Shown: positions 18,444 to 28,001 of the stretch, in pieces
Layout of the letters: each line of letters opens with the position of its first letter
Numbering within the stretch: position 1 is the first letter of the stretch
NCBI GenBank assembly: GCA_029233925.1
Contig: JARGOX010000001.1
Location: 307,448 to 371,447, forward strand
From: Rhizobiaceae bacterium
GTDB lineage: Bacteria; Pseudomonadota; Alphaproteobacteria; Rhizobiales; Rhizobiaceae
Reading direction: 5' to 3'
DNA: 64,000 bases
Made by a program: the position numbers and the translations under genes
The notes under the pieces: model-generated
Databases searched by the model: none
Told to the model about the DNA's origin: nothing
What the model saw: only the letters and a program-made list of their open reading frames with translations

Positions 18444-20213
18444 TCATGGCGTGACTTTCACGCGGATCGTGGTTTCCGCGCGATTGCCCGCCGCGTCGAC
18501 AGCTGTGATCATGATCGGATGCACCTTGCCATCGGCCGGCACCGCGACCTCGGCTTCGAAAGGGCCGCGCGAGGAGAACTTGCTGGAATTGGATCCGACC
18601 ACCCTGACCTCCTGGATACTGCCCTGGTCCTGGGCCGTGCCGCGCAATCGGAAAACCGGCGCAGTGATGCGTCGCACCGGGTCGGCGAGCGTGACCTGTT
18701 CCAGTTCATCCACCGCGGGCTCGGCGATAACCAGCTTTGGCGGATCGCGGTCGCGCATGTCGTCCGATGGAGCGACATGCTCAATCGACACAACAATTGG
18801 CACGAGCACACGCCCGTCGCTGGTTGCTGTAAAGCCAATCCGATCCCCGGCAAATTTGACGTGTTCGGGTTCGACGATGTGCTCTGCCAACGCCTTTGCC
18901 AGCTTTTGCCGGACATCACCGGCGGACTCGCTCATCGCCCTGGCAATCACTCCGGCGTCAACCGGTTCGCGGGAAAACAGCACGACAAAGAGATCGGTAC
19001 CCGTTTGCTCATTCATGCGCGTGTAATAGTCTTCATTTGGACCCGGTATCAGCAGAACGCCACCGCCATCGACATGTGGACTTACCCTCCGGTTGCGCGG
19101 AAACAATTCGACGAACTTTCCAGTCAGATCACCACCCAGCGCATAGACATAACTGCCATGGCGTGCACCTATTTCAAGGCGAAAACGCGTGCCGGAGGGG
19201 TAGGATTCCTTGAGTTGAAAAATGTCCCTGTCAGCATCCAGCAATCCGTCCATCGGCTGACCGGAGATATGCCGGAATCGCAATTCCCCTCCCATGTCGA
19301 CCTCCATGGGTGGCCGGGGCGGGTCCGGCGGAATCATCTCATAGCCTTCAAGAACGAATGTGTTGAAGTCATCATAGGTAACCCAGACGAAACCGCCGTC
19401 GCCCCATTCTTCACCCCAGGAATTGATCAATTCGAAGGCACCTCCGAATTTGGTATCGTCGTAGCCGATGACAGCCATGGCGTGGCCGCCGAGCGTGCCG
19501 GCATGCAGTTCCGCCAGATCGTTTTCAGTGCTTTCGTAAACACCCGTAGAGCGCATGAAATTTTCCGACACCATCATGCCGATGACCGCCGGGTGACCGT
19601 TGGCCAGGGCGCGCCGCGCGCCGACATGTTTGGCCTGTGATTGCGAGTTGAAAAGCCGCTGGTAGCCTTTTATTTTATAATGGGAGGCACGTTCCAGATC
19701 GCGCTGTTGCGGCTCGCGGCTGCAATCGCTGTCGGTATAGGGAAAATCCTTGAGCAACGGCACGCCTATTTCTGTCATTAAATCGAGTGCCCGCCAGGGC
19801 AAGGAGCCATCGCCGCACCCGGCGACCCTGATCTGATTGTAGACAAATGCCGGAGAGAAACTGGTCTGGTTGATTGCCTTGCGGTCTCCAACCTTGAAAC
19901 GCCTGGCTTCGGCCAGGGTACGCGCCGCATAGGCGCTTGCCCAGCCGACACAACTGCCCTGACTGCCCTGATTGCCGGGCGTCGGCGCAAATGGCTTGAG
20001 CGACATGCGCGGCGGCACCGACGCGTAGGCGCCGCGCGCCAAAGGCGGTCCCTTGGGAACCTTCGCATAGGCCTGTGGATCCAGAACCGCACCGGTGAAT
20101 TGCTGCGCCGCAACCTGGAAAATCGAGATAGGGAAGAACAATATCAATATAGCCAATATCAGAATCGATATTGCCAAACCGGAATCAACTGCAGCAATTT
20201 TCAATGTCCGCAC
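18444..20213 (-). CDS. Exported papain-like (C1) cysteine peptidase with DUF4384-like and Ig-like C-terminal domains
   Basis: A 589-residue exported protease. A hydrophobic segment at residues 12-35 ending VAAQQF is a signal peptide or anchor. The papain fold (about 70-295) has the full catalytic set: Gln82 and Cys88 in NQGSQGSCVGWA, His244 in LGGHAMAVIGYDD, and Asn264 in ELINSWGEEWGDGG. A DUF4384-like module (about 325-415, ending FVVLFSREPVD) and an Ig-like domain (about 485-589, ending NRAETTIRVKV) follow. I see no inhibitory I29-type propeptide; only about 45 residues separate the signal from the catalytic domain. The start is GTG at 20213 with GGGGCG just upstream. It leads a two-gene unit with the caspase-family gene. 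Catalytic class is certain; biological role unknown. Confidence 0.87.
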   Translation of the reverse strand: MRTLKIAAVDSGLAISILILAILILFFPISIFQVAAQQFTGAVLDPQAYAKVPKGPPLARGAYASVPPRMSLKPFAPTPGNQGSQGSCVGWASAYAARTLAEARRFKVGDRKAINQTSFSPAFVYNQIRVAGCGDGSLPWRALDLMTEIGVPLLKDFPYTDSDCSREPQQRDLERASHYKIKGYQRLFNSQSQAKHVGARRALANGHPAVIGMMVSENFMRSTGVYESTENDLAELHAGTLGGHAMAVIGYDDTKFGGAFELINSWGEEWGDGGFVWVTYDDFNTFVLEGYEMIPPDPPRPPMEVDMGGELRFRHISGQPMDGLLDADRDIFQLKESYPSGTRFRLEIGARHGSYVYALGGDLTGKFVELFPRNRRVSPHVDGGGVLLIPGPNEDYYTRMNEQTGTDLFVVLFSREPVDAGVIARAMSESAGDVRQKLAKALAEHIVEPEHVKFAGDRIGFTATSDGRVLVPIVVSIEHVAPSDDMRDRDPPKLVIAEPAVDELEQVTLADPVRRITAPVFRLRGTAQDQGSIQEVRVVGSNSSKFSSRGPFEAEVAVPADGKVHPIMITAVDAAGNRAETTIRVKVTP

Positions 20214-20719
20214 GATCGCCCCATAAAGCTGGAATCATTTCAGACCAAAGAACATCTCATCATTCAAAAACACGTGTGCGGTTATGCATTCAATCTGGCA
20301 ACCACGGAAAGAGCAATGGAATACTCTATAAATACGTCTAGCTGTCCATGTCATTCACACAATCTATTATGAATGATGGGACAAGAATCATTTTTTATCA
20401 ACCATCAAATTAACCTGACAGGCAACATTCTCTAATCTTCAACGTTTCGATGTGGAGAAATCTCTATTATCTGACATGGCAATATATTTGAGTAAAACAA
20501 CTTTAAATGGAATCAATGTGCCAAAACTATTTGGGTATCCTGATGGTACGCTCCAAAAATCCGAAACAATGCAATTGATGATAAAGCCCGTGGTTTCATG
20601 GGGCAAATGGCGCACTTATTTTGGCGGAGCAACCGTATGCTTTATCTCCGCAATGGGGACATCTGCCCATCGGCAGCGCTACCGAGATGCCCATCAATCT
20701 GCCGGTGCAAAATATCCAT
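20214..20719. other. AT-rich gene-free region upstream of the protease pair
   Basis: About 500 bp without a convincing gene lie between the 3' end of ppdK and the start of the papain-like gene. Bases about 20220-20600 are clearly richer in A and T than their surroundings. The region must hold the promoter of the protease pair. A weak hairpin AATGAT...ATCATT followed by T residues lies at 20372-20396. A GTG-initiated frame from 20452 has no ribosome site and runs into the antisense of ppdK, so it is not called. Confidence 0.6.
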
Positions 20720-23398
20720 TCAACTCTGGCGCGTTTCACTGGCTTCCAGCGCCGCTTGCGCCGCAGCCAATTTGGCAATGGGCACGCGGAAGGGTGAGCA
20801 GGACACATAGTCCAGCCCGATCATCTCGCAGAAGTGAATCGATTGCGGATCACCACCATGCTCTCCGCAGATGCCGAGCTTGATGTCAGGGCGGGTCTCC
20901 CTGCCCTTGTCCGTCGCCATGCGGATCAATTCTCCAACGCCGTCAATATCGATGGTGACAAAGGGGTCCCGGTCAATAATGCCTTTCTGCTGATAGGTCG
21001 TCAGAAATGCCGAGGCGTCATCGCGGGAAATGCCATAGGTTGTCTGGGTCAGATCATTGGTTCCGAAGGAAAAGAACTCGGCGTCCTCGGCAATGCGGTC
21101 GGCGCGAATTACGGCCCGGGGCAATTCGATCATTGTGCCGACCAGATAGTCAACCGTCTCCCCCGCCTCTTCCATCACTTCCCGCGCCACAGCGTCAATG
21201 CGCGCTTTGACGAAGCGCAGCTCCTCGCTCAGGCCGACCAGAGGGACCATGATTTCCGGAACAACCAGTTCACCGCTGTTTTTACCGGCCTCAAGGGCCG
21301 CCTCGAAGATCGCACGGGCCTGCATTTCAGCAATCTCGGGATAGGACACCGCCAGTCGGCAGCCACGATGGCCAAGCATCGGGTTGAATTCATGCAAAGC
21401 TTCCGTTCGCTCGCGCAATTGTTCAGCGGGCACCCCCATGGCAGCAGCGACCTCGATGATTTCCTCATCTGTTTTTGGCAGGAACTCGTGCAAGGGCGGG
21501 TCAAGCAGCCGGATTGTCACCGGCAAACCGCGCATGATTTCAAAAAGCTCGACAAAATCCGACCGCTGCATGGGCAATAATTTTGCCAGAGCGGCGCGAC
21601 GACCGATTTCATTGTCGGCCAGGATCATTTCCCGCATGGCGGTGATGCGGTCGCCCTCAAAAAACATGTGTTCCGTGCGGCACAGACCGATCCCCTCAGC
21701 GCCAAAGGAACGCGCAGCACGCGCATCGGCGGGTGTCTCGGCATTGGTGCGTATACGCATGCGCCGTGTTTCATCGGCCCATTCCATGATCATTCCAAAG
21801 TCACCGGAGAGCTCGGGCTGCAGCATGGCCACGGCACCCCGGAGGACCTGACCGGTCGAACCATCAACCGTAATGACATCACCGGCCTTCAGGCGACCAC
21901 CGACAGTCATCAGCACCTGATTGCGCGTATCGACACGCAGACCTCCGGCCCCTGATACGCAAGGTGTTCCCATGCCGCGCGCCACCACGGCTGCGTGACT
22001 TGTCATGCCGCCGCGCGTGGTCAAAATGCCGTCGGCGGCATGCATGCCGTGAATGTCGTCCGGGCTGGTTTCCATGCGCACCAGAATGGACCTGCGGCCA
22101 GCCTCGGCCAGGGCAACCGCTTCTTCCGAGGTAAACACAATCTCGCCCGTGGCTGCGCCCGGTGAGGCGGGAAGGCCGCGGCCGATGATGTCGCGTTCCG
22201 CGTGCGGATCGATGGTGGGGTGCAACAATTGGTCAAGCGATGCCGGATCAATGCGCATCACCGCCTCCTGCCTCGTAATCAAACCGCTCTGAGCCATCTC
22301 CACGGCAATTTTCAATGCCGCTTTTGCCGTTCGCTTGCCCGAACGGGTTTGCAGCATCCACAATTTGCCTTGCTCGATGGTGAATTCCAGATCCTGCATA
22401 TCGCTGTAGTGCCCCTCGAGGCGCTGACATATCGTATTGAAATCGGCAAAGGCCTCCGGCATCAGTTTTTCCAGCGACGGCTTGTCGGAACCTGCCTCTA
22501 TGCGTGCAGCTTCGGTAATATTCTGCGGGGTGCGAATGCCGGCAACAACGTCTTCGCCCTGGGCATTGACGAGAAATTCTCCGTAGAGCTTGTTTTCACC
22601 AGTGGAGGGATTTCTGGTAAAGGCAACGCCGGTTGCCGAGGTCTCCCCCAGATTGCCAAAGACCATGGCCTGGACATTGACGGCGGTGCCCCATTTGGCG
22701 GGAATATTGTGCAATTGCCGGTAGGTTATGGCGCGCGGGTTCATCCAGCTGGAAAAAACGGCACCGATCGCACCCCATAGCTGTTGATCGCAATCCTGTG
22801 GGAAAGGCTCTTCCAGTTCCTCAAGCAGCGTTTGCTTGTAGCGGGCAATGACCCGTTTCCATTCGTCTGCAGAAAGATCCGTATCGAGCGCATGCCCGAA
22901 CTGGGCTTTCTCATCCTCGAGAATTTCCTCGAACACGTCATGGTCCAGTCCCATGACCACATTGCCGTACATCTGGATGAAACGGCGATAGCTGTCATAG
23001 GCAAAACGCTCATCACCCACCTCCCTGGCCATTACAAGGACGGATTCATCGTTCAACCCAAGATTGAGAACCGTATCCATCATGCCGGGCATGGAAGCAC
23101 GCGCGCCGGAGCGTACAGACAGCAACAGGGGGCGCTGTGGATCACCGAATTTCCGTCCTGTCAGTTTGGCGACATGCTCAAGTGCGGCTGCAACCTGCCC
23201 AACGAGTTCGTCGGGGTAGCTGCGGCCATTGTCATAATACCAGGTGCATATTTCGGTGGTGATCGTCATGCCCGGCGGCACAGGAAGACCCAGATTGCAC
23301 ATTTCGGCGAGATTGGCACCTTTTCCGCCCAGCAAGTTACGATCTGTGGCATTGCCCTCGGCACTGCCATCGCCGAATGTATAAACCCATTTGGTCAT
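20720..23398 (-). CDS. ppdK: Pyruvate, phosphate dikinase
   Basis: PPDK interconverts pyruvate + ATP + Pi and phosphoenolpyruvate + AMP + PPi in the cytoplasm, linking glycolysis and gluconeogenesis. The 892-residue length is normal. The N-terminal ATP-grasp domain begins with LLGGKGANLAEMCNLGLPVP. The swivelling phosphohistidine domain has TRGGMTSHAAVVARGMG. The C-terminal PEP-binding barrel has SFGTNDLTQTTYGISRDD and the catalytic cysteine in GICGEHGGDP. A ribosome site GGAG lies 7-8 bases before the ATG. It is transcribed alone, downstream of smc, with 116 bp between them. Confidence 0.97.
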   Translation of the reverse strand: MTKWVYTFGDGSAEGNATDRNLLGGKGANLAEMCNLGLPVPPGMTITTEICTWYYDNGRSYPDELVGQVAAALEHVAKLTGRKFGDPQRPLLLSVRSGARASMPGMMDTVLNLGLNDESVLVMAREVGDERFAYDSYRRFIQMYGNVVMGLDHDVFEEILEDEKAQFGHALDTDLSADEWKRVIARYKQTLLEELEEPFPQDCDQQLWGAIGAVFSSWMNPRAITYRQLHNIPAKWGTAVNVQAMVFGNLGETSATGVAFTRNPSTGENKLYGEFLVNAQGEDVVAGIRTPQNITEAARIEAGSDKPSLEKLMPEAFADFNTICQRLEGHYSDMQDLEFTIEQGKLWMLQTRSGKRTAKAALKIAVEMAQSGLITRQEAVMRIDPASLDQLLHPTIDPHAERDIIGRGLPASPGAATGEIVFTSEEAVALAEAGRRSILVRMETSPDDIHGMHAADGILTTRGGMTSHAAVVARGMGTPCVSGAGGLRVDTRNQVLMTVGGRLKAGDVITVDGSTGQVLRGAVAMLQPELSGDFGMIMEWADETRRMRIRTNAETPADARAARSFGAEGIGLCRTEHMFFEGDRITAMREMILADNEIGRRAALAKLLPMQRSDFVELFEIMRGLPVTIRLLDPPLHEFLPKTDEEIIEVAAAMGVPAEQLRERTEALHEFNPMLGHRGCRLAVSYPEIAEMQARAIFEAALEAGKNSGELVVPEIMVPLVGLSEELRFVKARIDAVAREVMEEAGETVDYLVGTMIELPRAVIRADRIAEDAEFFSFGTNDLTQTTYGISRDDASAFLTTYQQKGIIDRDPFVTIDIDGVGELIRMATDKGRETRPDIKLGICGEHGGDPQSIHFCEMIGLDYVSCSPFRVPIAKLAAAQAALEASETRQS

Positions 23399-23514
23399 CG
23401 TCGCACTCCAATCCGGATCGGTTTGGGTTCACATAGCCGATCAACAGGGCCATGCGCCATAGTGTTGAGCACCCGATTTCCTATTTTATCGATTGAAATG
23501 CAAAGCTGTACGCG

Positions 23515-26500
23515 TCAGACGGCGTCGCGCAGCTGCTCGGCTGTCTGCAGGTCGACTGATACCAGTTGAGAAACCCCCTGCTCAGCCATGGTGACACCGA
23601 AAAGACGGTTCATCCGAGCCATGGTGATCGGATTGTGGGTGATGATGACAAACCGCGTTTCCGTTGAGGCCGCCATCTCGTCCATCAGATTGCAGAAACG
23701 CTCCACATTGTGATCGTCGAGCGGGGCATCCACCTCATCCAGCACACAGATCGGAGCCGGATTTGTCAAAAAGACTGCGAATATCAAGGCCATGGCGGTC
23801 AACGCCTGCTCACCGCCGGACAGAAGCGTCATGGTCTGGGGTTTCTTTCCCGGTGGCCGCGCAAGAATTTCAAGGCCAGCATTGAGCGGGTCATCCGATT
23901 CGATCAGTTGCAGTTCGGCGGTTCCACCACCAAACAGATGGGTGAAAAGGCGCGTGAACTGCTCATTGACCACATCAAATGCCTTGAGAAGGCGCTCCCT
24001 GCCTTCCCTGTTGAGGTCCTGGATAGCCTGACGAAGCTTGCTGATCGCCTCGATGACATCTTCGCGCTCGACAATGATGGTTTCCAGTCGCTCGGACAGT
24101 TCCTTTTGCTCTTCCTCGGCGCGCAGATTGACCGCACCCAGTCTTTCTCTCTCGATCTTCAGGCGTTCGAGCTTGCGATCAACCTGTTCGGGATCGGGCA
24201 AATGATCATCGGAAGCCAGACCGGTCTGTTTCATCGCCTCGTGCGGTGCGCATTTCAAGGTTTCGCGGATACGGCTCTCCGTCTCCGTGCGTCGTTCCTT
24301 GGCGGCATGCAATCGCTCCTCGGCGCGGCCGCGCAATTCTCTGCTCTGTGAAAGCACCTCTATGGCCTTGACTGCAGCCTGATCGAGCTGACGTTGTCGC
24401 TCCTCGGCAATGACGAGCTTGTCTGCGGCTTCCTTTCGCTCCATCTCGGTCTTGGACAATTGGCTCATCAACTGGCGTCTCTGCTGGTCTATTTCGCCGG
24501 GCGCGTCCTCGATCTTGGCCGCTTCCACCGTCGTCTCAGCGAGCCGTTCCTTCAGTGTTGATATGTGTGCCTGGGCATTGCCGGCCCGTTTGGTCCAGCT
24601 TTCACGTTCCTGAGCAATGGTCGCCAAACGCCTTTGCCGCGCTTCGTTTTCACGCCTCAAACCTTCGAAATTGGCACGTGTTTCTGCAAGTTTGCCACGG
24701 TCTGTTGCCACTTCGGCAGACAGGCGCTGCAACCGTTCCTGCAGAACATCCAATGCCGGTGCAGTGGTCAGGGAGGCCTCTGCCTCTCTCAATTGCGCCA
24801 GCGCTTCTTCGAGCTGTACGGCCAGTTGATTTTGCGATTCGGCCAGAACTGCGCGACGGCTTGCATATTGGCCTGCGGCCTTTTCCGCCGCCGCATGGGC
24901 CTCTCGCGCCAGCACCAGCGCCCGTTGCTCATCGCGCAATTGTTCGCGCATGGTGCGTTGCTGCTCGCCCTGTTGCTTGAGATTTTCTTCTGTCTTGCGC
25001 AGAACAGCTTCCGCTTCTCTCAGCACCCTGGTCGCCTCTACGGCTTCGGCTTCAAGTTCTGCGAGGCGGTTTTTCTGTGCCAGACGCAGTGCTGCCGCAG
25101 TCGGTGCATCGGCACCGGCGGTAAACCCGTCCCAACGCCACAGCGCGCCATCCCGGCTCACCAGTCTTTGCCCGGGTCTGAGTTCACCGCGCCTTGCATT
25201 GCCCTCATCAACCGTGTCCACAATGCCGATCTGCGCAAGCCGACGCGCCAGTGCCTGCGGCGCTGCAACATGGGCTGCCAGCGTGTCCAATCCGGATGGC
25301 AGGCCCGGGTCTTCACCAACAGGCGTGACAATTGCCCAATGGGCCGGGGCCGCCGAATCGTCGGGCTGATCGAGATCATCACCCAGCGCCGCGCCAAGCG
25401 CCGCTTCGAAACCGCGATCAACCTTGATTTTCTCGACCACCGGCGGAAACAGGTCATTGCCGGTGCCGGCGTTGAGGATGCCGGAGATTGTCCGCGACTC
25501 CGTCTCAATACGATTGAGATTGGAACGCGCTTCCTGAACCGGCTGGCGCAATGTCACCTCATTGCGCCGTTCCTCTTCAATGGCTTCTTCAAGAGCGCCG
25601 AGCCTCGCCTCAAAAGCAACCACCCTGGCTTCCGCTGCCTCGACCAGCCTTTTCTTTTCGATCGGGTCGGGCAGTTCCGCAATTTTTCCGGCAATCTGCG
25701 CCAGTTCGTTCCCGGCATCGGAAATCTGTCGGTCAAGACGGGCTTTTCGCTCGCCTGTATCGCGGATCGACCGTTCAAGCTGGCTGCGCATGGCAGAGGC
25801 TTCTGCGCGTTCTGCCGTGACGGTTCCAAGCGCCGTTTCACTTTCCGTCAGTTTGGCCTGTGCCTGTTTGAATTCCGTCTCGGCGGCCACGGACTGGACA
25901 TCGCTCTGGGACAGGACCCCGACCAGTTCGGCCTCTTCGGCTTCCAGTCTTTCCAGGATACCGGCGTTGTCAACGACCATTTGTTCTTCGCGGGCGATAT
26001 CCTCGCGCAATTGTGCCAATCGCCGCTCTATTTCGGATTTCCTTTTGGCAACGCGCTCTGCCTCGTCCTCGATCTGGCTGCGGGCAATCTGCAGACGTTG
26101 CAAGGCGGCGGCAACCTTGGCTTCACTCTCGCGCATTTCCGGTAATTTGCTGGCGGAAATGGCCTGCTGCTTTGCTGCTTCCATCTGCACCTGCGCCTGT
26201 TCGGCCACATGGCTGGTTGCCGAGGACAGCGCCGATTCCGATTCCGCCTCCGCGCTCTTGGCTTGCGTCCAGCGGATATGCAGCAAGGTAGCCTCAGCCT
26301 GGCGGATGTCGGCTGATATCATCTTGAAACGGTTGGCCTGCCTCGACTGGCGTTTCAGGCTCTCGATCTGGCTTTCCAGTTCCGATGTGACATCATCGAG
26401 CCGTTCCAGATTGGTTTCGGCCGCCCGCAGGCGCAGTTCGGCTTCATGGCGACGGGAATGAAGGCCGGAAATGCCGGCTGCCTCTTCGAGTAATTGACGC

Positions 26501-26979
26501 CTTGCCTGCGGCTTGGCCTGGATCAACTCGCCAATACGGCCCTGCCCCACCATGGAAGGCGACCGCGCGCCGGTGGATGCATCGGCAAACAGCAATTGCA
26601 CATCCTTGGCGCGGGCTTCCTTGCCATTGATGCGGTAGACCGAACCGGATTCACGCTCTATGCGCCGCGACACCTGCACTTCGTCGTCATTGTTGAATGC
26701 GGCAGGCGCCGAGCGATCTTCATTGTCGAGATAGAGGCCGACTTCGGCCGTATTGCGGGCCGGTCGATTGCCTGAACCGGAAAATATCACATCATCCATG
26801 CCCGAGGCACGCATGTTCTTGTAGGAATTTTCCCCCATAACCCAACGCATGGCTTCAACCAGGTTGGATTTGCCGCAGCCATTGGGTCCAACCACGCCGG
26901 TCAGACCACGCTCAATGACAAACTCGGTGGGCTCCACAAAAGATTTGAAGCCCATGAGGCGCAATTTGGTGAACTTCAT
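23515..26979 (-). CDS. smc: Chromosome segregation protein SMC
   Basis: This is the condensin-type ATPase that loads on DNA with ScpA and ScpB to organise and segregate the chromosome. It is 1154 residues long. The N-terminal head has Walker A GPNGCGKSNLVEAMRWVMGE (about residues 30-49). Long coiled coils flank a hinge at about 500-650 (around GFEAALGAALGDDLDQ). The C-terminal head has the signature TLLSGGEQALTAMAL and Walker B ICVLDEVDAPLDD. Both coiled-coil arms are rich in Glu, Arg and Ala. The neighbouring order dsbA-like / DUF721 / mutY upstream is common in Hyphomicrobiales. Confidence 0.97.
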   Translation of the reverse strand: MKFTKLRLMGFKSFVEPTEFVIERGLTGVVGPNGCGKSNLVEAMRWVMGENSYKNMRASGMDDVIFSGSGNRPARNTAEVGLYLDNEDRSAPAAFNNDDEVQVSRRIERESGSVYRINGKEARAKDVQLLFADASTGARSPSMVGQGRIGELIQAKPQARRQLLEEAAGISGLHSRRHEAELRLRAAETNLERLDDVTSELESQIESLKRQSRQANRFKMISADIRQAEATLLHIRWTQAKSAEAESESALSSATSHVAEQAQVQMEAAKQQAISASKLPEMRESEAKVAAALQRLQIARSQIEDEAERVAKRKSEIERRLAQLREDIAREEQMVVDNAGILERLEAEEAELVGVLSQSDVQSVAAETEFKQAQAKLTESETALGTVTAERAEASAMRSQLERSIRDTGERKARLDRQISDAGNELAQIAGKIAELPDPIEKKRLVEAAEARVVAFEARLGALEEAIEEERRNEVTLRQPVQEARSNLNRIETESRTISGILNAGTGNDLFPPVVEKIKVDRGFEAALGAALGDDLDQPDDSAAPAHWAIVTPVGEDPGLPSGLDTLAAHVAAPQALARRLAQIGIVDTVDEGNARRGELRPGQRLVSRDGALWRWDGFTAGADAPTAAALRLAQKNRLAELEAEAVEATRVLREAEAVLRKTEENLKQQGEQQRTMREQLRDEQRALVLAREAHAAAEKAAGQYASRRAVLAESQNQLAVQLEEALAQLREAEASLTTAPALDVLQERLQRLSAEVATDRGKLAETRANFEGLRRENEARQRRLATIAQERESWTKRAGNAQAHISTLKERLAETTVEAAKIEDAPGEIDQQRRQLMSQLSKTEMERKEAADKLVIAEERQRQLDQAAVKAIEVLSQSRELRGRAEERLHAAKERRTETESRIRETLKCAPHEAMKQTGLASDDHLPDPEQVDRKLERLKIERERLGAVNLRAEEEQKELSERLETIIVEREDVIEAISKLRQAIQDLNREGRERLLKAFDVVNEQFTRLFTHLFGGGTAELQLIESDDPLNAGLEILARPPGKKPQTMTLLSGGEQALTAMALIFAVFLTNPAPICVLDEVDAPLDDHNVERFCNLMDEMAASTETRFVIITHNPITMARMNRLFGVTMAEQGVSQLVSVDLQTAEQLRDAV

Positions 26980-27075
26980 GCGTTCACACCAGACTGCGAA
27001 GAAGACAGACGTAAAGATGCAAAGAGGCCGGTCAGAACACGGCGTGCTCCAACCGCCCCCGCAAAGGTGCCGGGA

Positions 27076-27912
27076 TTAAAGCAGGCTATCAATGAGTGCC
27101 GACATCTGTTCAACAGTCATGTTCCCAGAATACCGCTTGCCGTTGATCAGAAAAGTCGGAGTGGAAGCGACTCCAAATTCTTCCGCACCTCTGGTTCTGA
27201 CCGTATTCACATCGTCCACAAGCTTCTGGTTCGTCAAGCATGCTTCGAAGGACTCCTGTGTAAAACCGGCAAGTTTCGAAATATCAAACAATGCTGTGCG
27301 CGCGTCTTCTGCTCTTGCCCAGTTGCTTTGCTGCTGCATCAACACTTCAACCATTGGGAAGAACCGGTCGTTGGGTGCACAGCGTGCCAGCATGATCGCT
27401 GCCGTTGCGCGCGGATCAAAAGGGAATTCACGCACGATAAACTGAACCTTGCCCGTGTCGGCATAATCCTTGATGATTTGCTTGAACGTATTGTTGTGAA
27501 AATTGGCACAATGTGGACAGGTCATCGACATGTATTCAACGATCTTGACCGGTGCGTCCGCATCTCCCAGGAACATCTCTTCCATCGGACCCGGCTTGAG
27601 CACTTCAGCCATGTCCACATCACCGTCAGATTTCGGCAGATCAACGGCCTTGGTTGCCGAGGTGATGGCATCCCTGTCCACAGATGCAGTCATACCCGCA
27701 TCGGTTTTCACGTCCTCAGCGGCTGCATTTGCCACATCGGCCTGGTCGGTCACGGAGGTGGTATTTTGGGAATCAGGCTGCTTGCCGGATACCTCTGTAC
27801 TATCGTTGCAGGCTGACAATAACAGGGTCACGGCTGCAACAGCGGCCAGTTTGGGAAATGCAGGAAATACAATTTTAGGCGACATGAGCATTCGAATGAC
27901 CTTTCTCGACAT
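27076..27912 (-). CDS. DsbA-family thioredoxin-fold lipoprotein
   Basis: A 278-residue periplasmic thiol-disulfide protein. The N-terminus has a lipoprotein signal with lipobox LLSAC, so it is probably membrane-anchored. A flexible Ala/Asp/Thr-rich linker of about 70 residues follows, then a DsbA/DSBA-like thioredoxin fold (about 100-278) with the active site CPHC in EYMSMTCPHCANFH and the cis-proline region VASTPTFLINGKRYSG. Such proteins oxidise or isomerise cysteines of exported proteins. The start could be ATG 27912 or ATG 27891, the latter having AAAGG at better spacing. It lies between smc and a DUF721 gene on the same strand. Confidence 0.9.
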   Translation of the reverse strand: MSRKVIRMLMSPKIVFPAFPKLAAVAAVTLLLSACNDSTEVSGKQPDSQNTTSVTDQADVANAAAEDVKTDAGMTASVDRDAITSATKAVDLPKSDGDVDMAEVLKPGPMEEMFLGDADAPVKIVEYMSMTCPHCANFHNNTFKQIIKDYADTGKVQFIVREFPFDPRATAAIMLARCAPNDRFFPMVEVLMQQQSNWARAEDARTALFDISKLAGFTQESFEACLTNQKLVDDVNTVRTRGAEEFGVASTPTFLINGKRYSGNMTVEQMSALIDSLL

Positions 27913-28001
27913 CCAATCAGGAAGGAACAGCAGTTAAGTGTGTGTTACAGGCTCAATTAGGGCAGAACAACCATTTTGCCATCCTGATGGTCACAACAAC
28001 G

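Noticed and set aside
20452-20883. GTG-initiated frame of 143 codons beside the AT-rich region (begins MEKSLLSDMAIYLSKTT)
   Set aside because: No ribosome site. The second part is antisense to the 3' end of ppdK and has an antisense-like composition, and I recognise no family. It might be a gene remnant, but the evidence is too weak for a call.
24565-26145. 526-codon frame on the plus strand inside smc
   Set aside because: It is antisense to the coiled-coil region of SMC, whose biased codon use leaves the opposite frame open. It has no domain and no ribosome site.
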